Positions 24,686-35,177 are shown, numbered from the stretch's first letter. The stretch is 64,000 bases of DNA from Yarrowia lipolytica (GCF_001761485.1 NC_090771.1:2604001-2668000); one strand, 5' to 3'. Notes: generated by a model not told the origin, from the sequence alone. Translations and numbers: made by a program.

Positions 24686-26764
24686 TATGCTGAAGATGAG
24701 TGAAGAAGAAAAGAAAGGTGGTGGTTGATTAGGTGCGATGTAAGAAATGTGCTGTGTGCTGATGTACGGGTGCGTACACGTTGTCTGTGTCTGTGTCTTT
24801 GCACGCTGCTGATGCTGGTGCTGTTAATTGTAGTGTTGGTGGGGTTGATGTTGTTCTACTGGAGATGTGGAAAAGGAGAAGAACACTCGGCTTTGTCCTT
24901 GTCCCGTTCGTACTATGGCACAGCCCAACCAAGCTTTTGGTTTGGCACGTTAAAAACGTTCAACCCAAATTGGCATTTGGCGCTACACGAGAGGCGCCAT
25001 AAAATGGTACCCGGAGAGGCGATAGAACCGTAGTGGACGCGTATATCTGTTCTATGATCACATATGAATGGATCAATCAAAATCCTGACTCTTTTTATAT
25101 CACTTTGACCCATCTAGAGGCGTCACATTCGTTCATGTTCATACTCCTACTCGGCTTTATGTAGCCCGGCAACCGTATTGTGGATCAGTACGACAAAAGG
25201 AGTCATCGAGAGAAGAAGTTAAGGACCTGATGGCAGAGGAGATAACACATTATCCAAACAGTAAAAAAACTCTCCTTCAGGATCCCCAAGCTCTCCCTTG
25301 CAATCGCCCCTTGAAGATGCGGTATTTGTGTGTGCCCAGATAATATTGTCCAGTCATCCTCTCCCTCTCCTCCACTTACCCCTGATGGGAAACTGACCCT
25401 AAAATATGCAGGTGTGGTGCGCGCTAATTCGCGTGCCAGCTCAAAAAAAGAGTTCCCCACTACTTGTAGCTGTTAATAGTGGCTTGGAGACGTGTCCAAG
25501 ATGCGAAGCCGGTTACCACGTGGATAATAATCCATCGCATGTGTTTCTGGCACCTCTAAAGCACCATCTTTTCCCTACATGATGACGATCAAAACCGTTG
25601 TCGCTTCTTTCCACTTTTCAAGACATGCCCTAAATTAACGTTGCCCCCTTGGCTCAAATAGACTTGGGATCGGAACCAGTAACAAAAGCGGTAGTGACAG
25701 AGATGGATAGGGCAATGATATTGACAGCTGTACAGCACACGCCCAATTCGTGTACAGTGCAATAGAATACATACGGTACGAATATACATTTGAACTGGTA
25801 AGTCACAGCGTCACGTGACATGAGAACATTAAGACTGTGCTGTAAGCGTTACATTATGCCCGATGCAAAGAACTCGGCTGTATTACGACAAATGTTTCAC
25901 ACAACTCCCATCTGTCTGTTTGGTTGCATTTAAAAAATGAGTTTAATGAGCCTAATGTCAAGTCGCCAATCGAGATCGACAACAGGAAGAATGGTAAACA
26001 GAAGGGAGGCGTCAGGGGATTTATGGCAAGATATTAGTCCTGACGTAGAGTGCAAGTGCTGTAATATCGTACTCGTGGGTCGGGGTAGGGTTTATCGTAT
26101 TTCTACTTGGTGTCTGTAACATCGCCTTTATTAGAGCGGTGATTCGAAAATTTTTTGATCCACCCACCCCCTCCCATCGGCCCCTTGAACAGCAGCTTGT
26201 TCTCCCTACAGACAAACCCAGAAACACATGTGGACGTGCAGAGATGACGCGGATCGCGCCAATCACGTGGGCAAAACACTGTCACATTCTTGGAACAATA
26301 ACAAAAGCTCGATAGACTCTTATTGTTTGCGATGGAATGTCGTGAGCAAAGTTCGTACAGATGCCCAGCCAGCAGTCGCGTGGGCCGAGCACCGCAAAAC
26401 ACGGACATCAAACAATAACAAACTATGCGAGTTGGTGCGTTAATTGAATACAGCGCGCACCTCTATCACGCCCTTCTTTAGAAAAATTTGCACCTGCGTT
26501 ATTGCACGAGGCCTGGCGCGTTATGTACACCCCCCGCCTCTAGTCAACTTCGCGACGAGAATTTTTTTCAACGTCGCGTTCCCGAGGCGACACACGTGAT
26601 ATAAGGGTTTATATGGATAAATCACGTGTTCTTTAATACAAAGGAAAAAATTCCGACCCCAAAGCTCCTTTTAATTGTCAATTAAATTCATTTAAAAATA
26701 AGGTCACGTGACTTTGGAAGGTTTAGATTGTATTGGTTCAACGACAAAAAATATAACGCGTGTT
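24686..26764. other. 2.1-kb intergenic region with CACGTG motifs before tRNA-Trp
   Basis: No coding region is recognised. The right half carries several CACGTG-class palindromes, including CACACGTGAT near 26592, ATCACGTGTT near 26621 and GGTCACGTGACT near 26702. The left half is the promoter of the PAL1-like gene. Confidence 0.5.
26590..26712. promoter_or_regulatory. Cluster of three CACGTG palindromes
   Basis: Three CACGTG cores occur within about 120 nt, the last within GTCACGTGAC, some 55 nt before the tRNA-Trp gene. CACGTG is bound by bHLH factors such as Cbf1, Tye7 and Pho4 in yeasts. Whether it serves the tRNA or a distant gene is unknown. Confidence 0.4.
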
Positions 26765-26851
26765 GATGTGGTGGCTCAATGGTAGAGCTTTCGACTCCAG
26801 TCAACTATGGTTGTAATCGAAGGGTTGCAGGTTCAATTCCTGTCCATGTCA
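26765..26851 (+). tRNA. tRNA-Trp (anticodon CCA) with a 15-nt intron
   Basis: A full cloverleaf can be drawn. The acceptor GATGTGG (26765-26771) pairs with CCATGTC (26844-26850), followed by discriminator A at 26851. The D-arm is GCTC/GAGC (26774-26788). The anticodon stem is TTCGA (26790-26794) with TCGAA (26817-26821), the variable loop GGGTT, and the T-arm GCAGG-TTCAATT-CCTGT (26827-26843). The anticodon loop is too long by 15 nt. With anticodon CCA at 26797-26799, the canonical position after base 37 places the intron at about 26801-26815. The D-arm through T-arm is almost identical to Saccharomyces tRNA-Trp, which also has an intron. No run of four T follows the gene until 26919, so the primary transcript probably extends past it. 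Confidence 0.95.
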
Positions 26852-26918
26852 TGTTAATGACAGTGGAGGAAAAAAGGCCGGTTTGATTCCGGTAGCTTCT
26901 CTAAGCTGATCAACACTA
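26852..26918 (+). ncRNA. Candidate small RNA co-transcribed with tRNA-Trp (C/D-box-like)
   Basis: The first Pol III terminator after tRNA-Trp is six Ts at 26919-26924, so about 67 nt of extra sequence should be in the same transcript. This segment has a 4-bp terminal stem (TGTT 26852-26855 with AACA 26912-26915), a weak C-box-like TTAATGA (26854-26860, 5 of 7 to RTGATGA) and an exact D box CTGA (26906-26909). It also contains a T-arm-like hairpin, GCCGG-TTTGATT-CCGGT (26877-26893), resembling a B box. It does not resemble 5S rRNA. It could be a snoRNA, a decayed tRNA 3' half or an extended trailer; I found no rRNA complementarity by eye. Confidence 0.4.
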
Positions 26919-26924
26919 TTTTTT
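26919..26924 (+). terminator. Pol III terminator of the tRNA-Trp unit
   Basis: Six consecutive Ts on the plus strand, the first run of four or more Ts after the tRNA-Trp gene. Confidence 0.8.
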
Positions 26925-27020
26925 CACGTCAGTAAGTGAGAATTTTTTTTTTTTGGTCACAATTCATTAACTTCTTACTACAAGTAGTACTTGTAATCAT
27001 TACATGGTCTCTTCGAGTTC

Positions 27021-28202
27021 TCAGATGTTGTCATTGGCTCCAACAGCAACAATGTTGGTCTCGTCAGTGTAGACAGCTTGAGCGACACCGATCTGGTAGT
27101 TGTCGAGATCGTAAACGGCGTATACAGATCTGAGGAACACATCGCCAAACAGAATGTTATCACTAGAATAATCTGTTGATTGGATGCCAAAAACACACTC
27201 TGTCTGGGTCTTATCGTCAAGCAACTCAGATAGGTGAAGAACGAGCTGGTCAGCTCCAAGAGTGATGTCGGTGTTTCCAAATGTCACGACAACATTGATA
27301 TCGGCATCGCAGGCGATGTACTGCAAGTTGGTGTCAGCATTGGTAGTTTCGTTTAGGTTGATATCACTGGACAGACCGTAGAAGACATCATTGGGCATAT
27401 AAATGTACGAGGTTCCAGAGTCAAAAACAGCAGCACTGGCTCGTCCATACGAATTTCCGTTCCAAGACACGTCGCTGTAGGGAACGGAGAAGTCGTCGTG
27501 GTCAGCCAGGTCCAGCACCTCCAGGTGACCAGAGTACTTAGCCGTATCAATGCCTCCTAGCAACAGAGTACCCTCAGTAGCATTAATGGAGTTCAGGTAA
27601 AGCGAGTAGACGGTTCGGTCAATCCATCCCTGGTTGACGAGCTGAACGGGGAAATTGGGGTACTCGTTCTTCACGAACACAACAGACTCAGAGCCCTGTA
27701 GAGAAATTCCAAGGATACCGCTCTGAGCAGAAGTGTGAGTTACAGCAGCAAACTGGAGGTTCTCGAGCTTCACCGACCCGATGGACAGAGTGTCAGTTCC
27801 CCAGTTACCAGTAGCATTATCACCAGAGACGTACTCGATAGAGTAGTTATTTCCAATGAAATGGTAGGAGGAAGAGTCGAGGGCATTGAACTGGCCGGTG
27901 AAGTCACAGGCGTGGTTCTCACAAGACTGTGTAGCGTTGGATGCGAACACCCAGAGGTCAGAAGATCCGGTGTCCAGAATCACGTTAAAGTCCTGAGCAG
28001 GAGTTCCCAGAGACAGAGCAACGGAGTAGTAGTACTCCTTGTTGGTGATTGGGATCTGGTAGGTTGAGGATCTCTTTGAAAGAGCAGGGTGACGAGTGGT
28101 GTTGTGGTGTCTGGTCACTGGCAAAGCCACTACCTTGGCAGCGGTAGGAGCTGCAAAAACTGTGGCAGCCAGAGTAGAAAGGAGGAGAGTAGATAGAAGC
28201 AT
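27021..28202 (-). CDS. Secreted aspartic protease (pepsin family A1)
   Basis: A 393-residue pepsin-like endopeptidase from the ATG at 28202. The N-terminus MLLSTLLLSTLAATVFA is a signal peptide, followed by a propeptide that ends at a Kex2-type Lys-Arg (ALSKR-SSTYQ). The two catalytic aspartates lie in VILDTGSSDLWVF and AVFDSGTSYIYMP. A Cys pair follows the first lobe motif (QSCENHAC), another lies in the C-terminal lobe, and several N-x-S/T sequons occur. No GPI-anchor tail is seen, so it is probably secreted rather than wall-anchored. An ATG 11 codons upstream (28235) is also in frame, but a TATATAA box at 28251-28245 is only about 10 nt from it and about 43 nt from 28202. That, and the cleaner signal peptide, favours 28202. 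Confidence 0.9.
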   Translation of the reverse strand: MLLSTLLLSTLAATVFAAPTAAKVVALPVTRHHNTTRHPALSKRSSTYQIPITNKEYYYSVALSLGTPAQDFNVILDTGSSDLWVFASNATQSCENHACDFTGQFNALDSSSYHFIGNNYSIEYVSGDNATGNWGTDTLSIGSVKLENLQFAAVTHTSAQSGILGISLQGSESVVFVKNEYPNFPVQLVNQGWIDRTVYSLYLNSINATEGTLLLGGIDTAKYSGHLEVLDLADHDDFSVPYSDVSWNGNSYGRASAAVFDSGTSYIYMPNDVFYGLSSDINLNETTNADTNLQYIACDADINVVVTFGNTDITLGADQLVLHLSELLDDKTQTECVFGIQSTDYSSDNILFGDVFLRSVYAVYDLDNYQIGVAQAVYTDETNIVAVGANDNI

Positions 28203-28244
28203 TGATCTTGTTTGTCTTATTTCAATCGAAGACATAAGGGTTGT

Positions 28245-28251
28245 TTATATA
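28245..28251 (-). promoter_or_regulatory. TATA box of the aspartic protease gene
   Basis: TATATAA on the minus strand, about 43 nt before the preferred start codon at 28202. It also argues against the upstream ATG at 28235. Confidence 0.6.
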
Positions 28252-30022
28252 GATTTCGTGAGCGGGCACTCCTCGAATTCAGGGTGGGCATAAGGGTCTA
28301 ACTCTTGATTGAAGTTTCTTTTATCAGATCAATCTCGGAATTTTAACTGACCAGATGCAACGTCGAACGTTTATTGTCTCACCAGTCTTCGGGTTCATCT
28401 AAGTTATGTCTTCGTAAGTCATGATGAGTATGTATGGATTCACTGTTGTCTGTCTTAACTGGCGGTGTCGTGGTTGCCTTGGTTGCTTCGATTCAGACAA
28501 GGACGTGGCAGCTGCGAGACTACCCAGAAAGACTTTCGGTGGAGGAAGAAGGGTCTCGTTCAATTTGACTACTTCTTCCTAAGAGACGCTTTGATCTGAT
28601 TAATATCGACATCCATCCTTCCGTAGCAGTAATAACAGTAAGATTCAGGGTATGTACTGTAGTCGTGTGTAGCCTTGAAGAGGAACACTTTGGATAGCAG
28701 ACACTTGAAATTACTCATAATGAATGTTGGTGATTGTTGTAGCCTCAACAATAACCAACTTTATCAGCCAGACCAGAACAGTTTCCAGTAGACCATGGAA
28801 CCATATCCACCTTGGTTGATGCCGTGAGCAGGAATAACTGTCACACGCTCGATTTACCCATAAGGCTTCTGTTAGTTGACTAAAATAAATGCAAGCGGGC
28901 AAACTAAACGCGAATACCTTCAAAATCCCTCTCGCAATTCAGAGGGCCCACTTTTCTGGTCTTTCTCCAACTCAATTCGTACTTTAATCCAATTGAAGAA
29001 CTATTTGAAGAGACTGTAGATGGAGTAGGTGCGTTGTGGCAGCTGAATTCAAAGGAAGGCAGGATCTGTTCTGTCATCCGGAAGTGTGTATCATAATCAC
29101 TTGCTTCGATGACAGTCTGGCTTGGGGGTTCTCAGAGACCTTCTCGAAACACGTTACTGTGACAGTGGAACACACAACACCTAATCAGTGTAGATCAACT
29201 TTGAATCAAACGGCGCTGGCCAACTTATACCGGCTGTAAGTTGGAGAGATAGATAAAGCAATGTGGATATCTGGTATACCCGCTTGGGCTCATATGTGCT
29301 CTATTGATATATGGTGCTCGTGTGTTTCCTACTCCAGTTTTCATCACAGAAGTATAGATCTATATTGAAAATATTAAATCATTGTCAAGGATTAGCGAGG
29401 CTTTGTTGAGTAACGACCAGGCACACTCTTGTACTCGTAGTCTCAGCACACCTTGAAAACTTTCCATACACGGCATGGGACGGTATAACTCTAGCTACAA
29501 TGTAGAATTTGTAGATATTTTTGTTTGTTCTCTTCTTTCTTGTTCACAGCTCTCAGATCCTACCCCATAAATGGAGACACAATGCAATGTTTCTGAAGTC
29601 ACCACAGACATGAATTTCAGAGATCTTTGCTGACAAAAGACAATCCTTTTCTTTCATCGTTACTGCCGCCTTGATGCCTCGCTGACCATAAACTGGCTAC
29701 ACCTACAAGTGTGTATCTACACCATGAATACTGCACAGTAATTATGTATGCACACTTGCATTGAAGATCTCAACAGAGAATATCAAAGATGGCCATCTCT
29801 GGGAAGTCAGCAATCGCGGTGTACTATCGTACATTGCACCAAGTACTGTAGTTACATGGCTGGGGAATACCGAGCAAGATTATACAATATGGTTAAGAAG
29901 ATCACATATGGCATTCTACGTGAGCCACTCGGCGGCCGAATGGCTGACTGTTCGAAAGAGCATTTATTATCTAATCTACTACAGTAAAAACTGCTTTTTT
30001 GTATCACTGTTCATACCCCTCT
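28252..30022. other. Intergenic region between protease and elongase
   Basis: No intact gene is supported. Around 28560-28920 on the minus strand, short open stretches in more than one frame have a coding look (Tyr/Cys-rich) but none gives a convincing gene; this may be a decayed small gene of unknown family. The right half is the 3' flank of the elongase gene. Confidence 0.4.
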
Positions 30023-31626
30023 TTATGCTCGTCGAGATCGGGTAGTGGTCTGGCCTCGAGAAGCACCAGTCTGGGCGTTGACGCCGCCAACAGGGCCATC
30101 GACAGCAACAACAGGCTTGGAAGGTCCCTTGGAAGAGGGCTTTCGGTAAGAGTTGATGTAGAAGGCGATGAAGAGGAAGAGGTAAGAGGTCAGCAGACCA
30201 CAGCCGTAAATAGCAGCAAACTCCTCGCCGGCACAAGAGCCCATGTTGGGCATCCAGGGCCAGTAGGTAGAGGTGAAGTAGGTGTAAGAGGCAAAGTAGA
30301 CAAATCCAAGATCGATAACGAACTGGATGATCTGGAGCCGGGTGACCCACTCCTTCCACCACACTCGGATACCTCGCGCAGCCAGGAAGTAGTAGAAGTA
30401 CATGACAACGTGGACAAACAGGTTAAGGGTGATGGGGACCCAAGAGACCGAGGTCTTACCAATGAGCTGGGTGTAGCACAGAAGAGCAGTGGCACCATGG
30501 TGGTAGGTGTGGAGGAAAGTCAGCTTCTTCTTTCGCAGCACAAGGAAAACGGTGTCGATCAGCTCAAAGTACTTGGTCAGGTAGTTGAGGTAGTAGCAGA
30601 AGACAATGGGCTGAGTCCAAGATCCGTAGTCGCAGATGGCGTAGAGGATACCCTGTCGGACAATGATGGGGAAGAGCTGCTCAACGAGGAGGAGGAGGAG
30701 CATACCGGACAGAAGGGTGAGGAAGATGTTGTGGATCTGGAAGAGCCAGTTGAGTCGGATGGGAGACAGGTTTCGCATCACCTCTCGGCCGCCAAAGATG
30801 ACAATGTAGTACACAATGATGGCAATGATCACGGGAGGGGTAGAGGAAAAGGGGATGTTGGGGTCATTTCGCACGAAAATGAAAGAGGACGCGGGCCAGC
30901 CGAAAAGCTTCTCCCAGGCCTGGTCAAAGATGGCCCAGAGGTAGATACCAAAGGGTCGGTCCACGGAGGGGACGTTGAATTCAATAGGGACGGCGCCTGA
31001 GTTAGTATAGAGCGGATAGTAAAGGTGTGACAGAGGTCGTGTCCCAAAAAGGACGTCACGTCAGTGTTGTGGCGGCCACCACATAGTAGTGACACGAGGC
31101 TTGTTGTCACGTATATGTTCGGGGTTTGCCTCACTTCGCCTTGTATGGATTTTGTCAAACATGAGATCGGAAGTAACGATATGGATCATGCGACATGTGA
31201 GAGACGTAGATAGATCAAGGGGCGAGGTAGGATTTGTATTATCCATCCGTTACTGTCTCTGCGTATTCGTTTCTGTTGTCCGGCGATTAAACCCCAAATC
31301 TGCCACGTTTTGTTGTACGCGACGCGTAGATCAGGGGTCAAATCACCCCGCGACGACGATAACAGCGCTTGAGCTGAGTGTTGGTGACACAACTACCGGT
31401 AGTATCCCCGGTCGATCATCTTCTGGCTCGAGGTGTCCTCCTAAAACATCTGTTTCGTTGACTGAATGGTCGATTACACAGGACGTGTGTCCCATGTCGA
31501 CGTAACGTGTTCATGATCACAGGTGCAAATCCGAGGCATTTGTGTCACCTCCGCGCTGCTGCGTGTATCGGTGTCGGGGCGTGTTCGCTGCTGGGGGCAT
31601 TTGTTTTGTGGGAAATACTCACTCAT
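30023..31626 (-). CDS. Very-long-chain fatty-acid elongase, ELO family (spliced, 2 exons)
   Basis: The condensing 3-ketoacyl-CoA synthase of the ER elongation cycle, using malonyl-CoA. Exon 2 (30996-30023) holds nearly everything. The ORF seen alone starts with GTG, so an upstream exon is needed. The acceptor TACTAACTCAG ends at 30997, and an ATG followed at once by a donor (ATGA then GTGAGTATTT) lies at 31626-31623. Joined, the protein begins MSAVPIEFNVPSVDRPFGIY and is 325 residues. About seven membrane segments are visible. The active-site histidine box HTYHHG, the KYFELIDTVFLVLRKK motif before it and NLFVHVVMYFYYFL after it define the ELO family. The C-terminus is basic (TTTRSRRA) and could aid ER retention. 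Substrate chain length is not readable. The 4-base first exon is inferred from splice consensus and phase. Confidence 0.9.
30997..31622 (-). other. Intron of the elongase gene (626 nt)
   Basis: Donor GTGAGTATTT at 31622 and acceptor ACTAACTCAG ending at 30997; phase 1 on both sides. It lies immediately after the start codon, a common arrangement in this species. Confidence 0.7.
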
Positions 31627-32595
31627 TTTTCTGTCGCCAAGCAAACGTGTTTTCAGTGCAACGAGAGTACAACTGGCGAGAAGCGAAAGGAGGTTTTGCT
31701 TGTGCGGAAAACGAAAGAGACTTTTGCGTTATGCCGGTTTTGGGCTTCTCCGAGGTTAGGGCACGCAGGTCATGGAAAAAAAGAGCGTGTGAAAAAGCCA
31801 GAGCTAAATGGAAAAACCAGCAGAGGTAACATAGAATACAGTACAAGTAGATCCAATGGGTACAGGAAAGGCAACAAGTGAAGATATTGACACACTTTTG
31901 ATAGCATACATCACTTCTGTATATCCTTTATTACAGCTCCAACGAAACAATACCCCTCAAACTAAGGTAGTGCCCCCTGAACAGTATACTGCCTCTTGGG
32001 CCCAAAAGTCACTTTACTTGCCGAGCTTGTTAACCCATTTTAAGCGTGGATTAACGTGTTCCATAGAGCAAGGTAAAGATGCGGTGGAGACGTATTGTGG
32101 AGGAAGTTACAAAGATAGTGCAAGTGCTATGGGATTCTCAAAGGGTACGTTTTTCAATCTTCAAATTTGTGGCCAGATCCGACCGGTACTGTCTGAACCA
32201 GTCCCTACAATTATCGACACAGTTTAAGAGACTCTTTTTTCACACTTGCCAAAATGCATTCCATTCATGCACGACAAGAATGTAGATTCAAGTAGACTGA
32301 GAGGGGGCAAGCTGGTGGGGGTCCAAGCAGCCACGTGAGGGCGCGTGGGTTTCATGTGGCTGGGAGGCCCTTGCCATTAATAATATGTCACGTGATTCAG
32401 ACTCAGTTCCGGAGCGGGGTTGACGTGTATGGTGGCGTAGTGCCATTTCTCCATGTCACATCACCCCACACTGGGCCTCGGCTCGGACTTGCAGCACAAG
32501 CGAAATAGACTGACTTTGAAGAATGGCTTGGTGTTCCGATTTCAGTTTGCCCAATCAATTGTACCTGCTTACAAGGCATAAGAGGGGGCTACAAC
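31627..32595. other. Elongase promoter side and spacer
   Basis: Contains a 123-codon plus-strand open frame starting at 31856 that I do not recognise and do not call. A TCACGTGA palindrome lies near 32388-32395. Confidence 0.4.
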
Positions 32596-32724
32596 CTACT
32601 GCACCGCCGCTTTTGAGTGACCGAGGTTGAACCCCGCGTACGCAGCAAAAACAAGAACCATCGTTAGGACGGAAATGAGAGACATTCCAGACATGGTACC
32701 CGTACGATTATGCAGTGTATTCAT
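32596..32724 (-). CDS. Candidate 42-residue membrane microprotein
   Basis: A short open frame on the minus strand, from ATG 32724 to TAG 32596. The sequence starts MNTLHNRTGTMSGMSL, then has one strongly hydrophobic segment (ISVLTMVLVFAAYAGF) and a short hydrophilic tail (NLGHSKAAVQ). It would be a single-pass membrane peptide, similar in size to tiny ER or mitochondrial subunits. I do not recognise a specific family. No TATA box or intron is evident. Internal ATGs at 32694 and 32685 would give shorter versions. Low confidence; chance is a real alternative. Confidence 0.3.
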   Translation of the reverse strand: MNTLHNRTGTMSGMSLISVLTMVLVFAAYAGFNLGHSKAAVQ

Positions 32725-33820
32725 GACATGATAGATTAGCGTTGTCTAAGTACAGCAGTTAAGTACAGTACCATTACGATACATAATCACAGTGGATAAG
32801 GTAACACAGATCGCTATCCGTCATCCGTCATACAAGTCAAGGCTATAGAGGACTGTAACTGAGATCATCAAAGTACACACCACAGACAGGCATTTGCAAT
32901 AGTGCTAGAAGTATCGTGAAGATACTTGTACTTGTAATGCAGGAGTAACAGTCCCGCATTGACAGGAGGGTCGAAATATATATGGTCTGATGTTCCAAGT
33001 GTGGGTTACATCCGCTATTTAAGGTCTACTTGTACAGTTGATATTGTACAATTAAGTACAGTAGCTACTTGTATGTACTTGTGCTTGTACAACGATACAC
33101 GATACTGTGCAGTATATAATAAAACTGCAGTACGTATGTACAGAATTGTACAAGTACCAGCTGCTGAACGAAGGTAATTCGAAAAGGAACTGCTGTACTT
33201 GTACTTGTACTCTTCAGGATATTCCTTCGAGCAGAAACTCTCGTATTGTCACCTTGTATCCATCACCCCAATTCAAATGCTCCATATTCTCGTTTTGTGT
33301 TATCGAACAACCATTAGATCAGTCGTTTGGGAAACGTGGGCTGAGGTCAACTGAAGGGGCCAAGATGAGGCATTTAGAGAAAGTCATGGCAAAGCTCTTT
33401 TGCAGCTACAGTACAAAGCGTTTCAGAGGAGGCATGGGCTCTTACTGGTGCGTACAATACGACATTCCGTACACTTGTATAAAGCTGCTAAATCATGTCA
33501 GCTGTATATTCCAGCTGCTTGTACCAGGTACATACACAACTTACGATCACTCATGTCTTATAGCTACTTGGAGTATGTCTTGTTGCCATTTGCGGCTATC
33601 CAGACTGCTCTATTGTCGCTTCTCTTCATAAAGTAAACACTGTTGCTGCCGTACTTGTCTCTTGGCTCGGCGTGTAGGTAGCTTTGCTGTCGTATCGCCT
33701 GCACAATCCATGCACGTGTGAGATTAGCCTGGTGGGAGTGCATAGCAGAGGGTTGCATGTCAAGCTGTAGCTGTATCTCTCACATGACTGGGGTCATTGT
33801 GTGGAAAGCAGTGTAACTCT
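32725..33820. other. Intergenic region rich in TACTTGTA motifs
   Basis: Dense in GTACTTGTAC-like elements (about 32920-33210). No gene is seen. Confidence 0.45.
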
Positions 33821-34009
33821 CTAATTGAGATCGCACAGAAGCAAGTGTTCCTGATCCTTCGTGTTGAGATTGCAAGGTCTATTGAGACCTTGGGGCTTAG
33901 GTGTGGCGGACTGCGCCACAGGTCGCCCGCTGCCATTGGAGGGCTTTGTGTCGCTGGTGGTCTTTGTGATGGTTGTCGCAGTAGGTTGGTTGGTCTTGGA
34001 AGAGAACAT
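33821..34009 (-). CDS. Candidate 62-residue small gene with TATA box
   Basis: An open frame from ATG 34009 to TAG 33821 encoding a hydrophilic Thr/Ser/Pro-rich peptide (MFSSKTNQPTATTITKTTSD, then KPSNGSGRPVAQSATPKPQG). The support is its promoter. TATATAA lies at 34062-34056, about 47 nt upstream. The A/C-rich leader right before the ATG (CACAAATACAACCAAA) is typical of well-expressed yeast genes. No domain is recognised and no splice donor is present. It may be a real lineage-specific short protein, or the TATA and leader may belong to a non-coding transcript. Confidence 0.4.
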   Translation of the reverse strand: MFSSKTNQPTATTITKTTSDTKPSNGSGRPVAQSATPKPQGLNRPCNLNTKDQEHLLLCDLN

Positions 34010-34055
34010 TTTGGTTGTATTTGTGACGAGAGAAAGATGGCAGAGATAGCTCTAC

Positions 34056-34062
34056 TTATATA
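34056..34062 (-). promoter_or_regulatory. TATA box before the small minus-strand gene
   Basis: TATATAA on the minus strand, 47-53 nt before the ATG at 34009, the same geometry as the TATA box of the aspartic protease gene in this window. Confidence 0.5.
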
Positions 34063-35177
34063 CCCCGCTTTGTTTGGGGCGGCGACACAAACACAGTCTG
34101 GGTGGTCGTTATCGTTGAGCTCAACAGGTTTATGCCAGTTGTAGCAGAGAGTATGATAGATAAAGAAAGCAGATATTTCGGAATAACTAAGTAAACATTT
34201 TCCTGTGTCTCAGCATATGGTATATAAATGGATGTGTGCAACTAAATCAGGTGTTGCTGGGTGCCAATACATGAGCCATAGCGGATCTAGACTGTGAACA
34301 CGTAGCGTTCCCTTCTGGAAGCCCAATTGCCTCAACAAACAACTGCCCATCTTGTTCTGGGTCTCCCTTCTTGACTGTTTTTGTCCCTTGCTGATAATAT
34401 TGTAATTCCCAGTCCCTTGCATACGCCATTTTTTTGCCACCGATCTTTGCATTTTTGGAAGTATATACATAGGAGCATGTTGAGCAGGAGATAGCGCAGA
34501 CGGAGTGTCAGAGGAGAGACAATGTAGGCTGTCACGATAAGTGACCACAGTAGCAAATCAAGATTTACACACGCACCATGCTCAGACGTTCAATATCTAC
34601 CTTCTGTCTACAGTTCTGTCTATAGTACACAGTAGCTTGGCTTTATTCGCTAACCTGTTCAGACGATAAGTACAATTAGCGTCAGTCCATATACCCCTCT
34701 TTCAAAAGCGGAAAAACTAATGGATGCAATAATACGACAACCTCCACCGGATTATTCCACACTCAACGTCCAAAAAAGAAAGTGTCACCTTTGGACCTGT
34801 TGAGTGACGTCCAAATCGAGCTAAATGAAACTCAATCGTTCGCATCGTTCATCTCGCTAACCATTGCGACTGGAGACATTCTCACCCGCTGAGCTAAAAA
34901 GGCAGTGAGTAGCGAGGTGGAAATGGTTGTGCGGGTCTTCAAGTCCTTGTACGCTGCCATTACCACCTAAAGCACCCTCTTACAAGTACCGGTACATACT
35001 GTACTTCTATCGTACAGTAGATGACAGATTCACTATTATCATCACATTGCCATAATAATCCACTCAATAAGACAAATACCCTTCCACCCTACACATCGCT
35101 CTGAGGCCACACCTCTTCACTGGTTGATTATTAAATAAATAAATGTACATACACTCCCCCATTAAAACTGATTTTTC
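34063..35177. other. Intergenic region
   Basis: No gene is supported. A tRNA-A-box-like string (TTAGCTCAGCGGGTGAGA on the minus strand, near 34890-34908) has no matching T-arm and is not called. The right end is the 3' flank of the ROM2-like gene. Confidence 0.4.

Noticed and set aside
29999-31000. 333-codon plus-strand frame across the elongase
   Set aside because: Antisense shadow of a conserved membrane protein; low-complexity Asp/Glu/Gly product with no motif.
31856-32227. 123-codon plus-strand ORF
   Set aside because: Starts with ATG but has no recognised domain, no TATA or typical leader, and weak codon bias.
34820-34908. A-box-like string TTAGCTCAGCGGGTGAGA (minus strand)
   Set aside because: No anticodon stem or T-arm could be placed at tRNA spacing.
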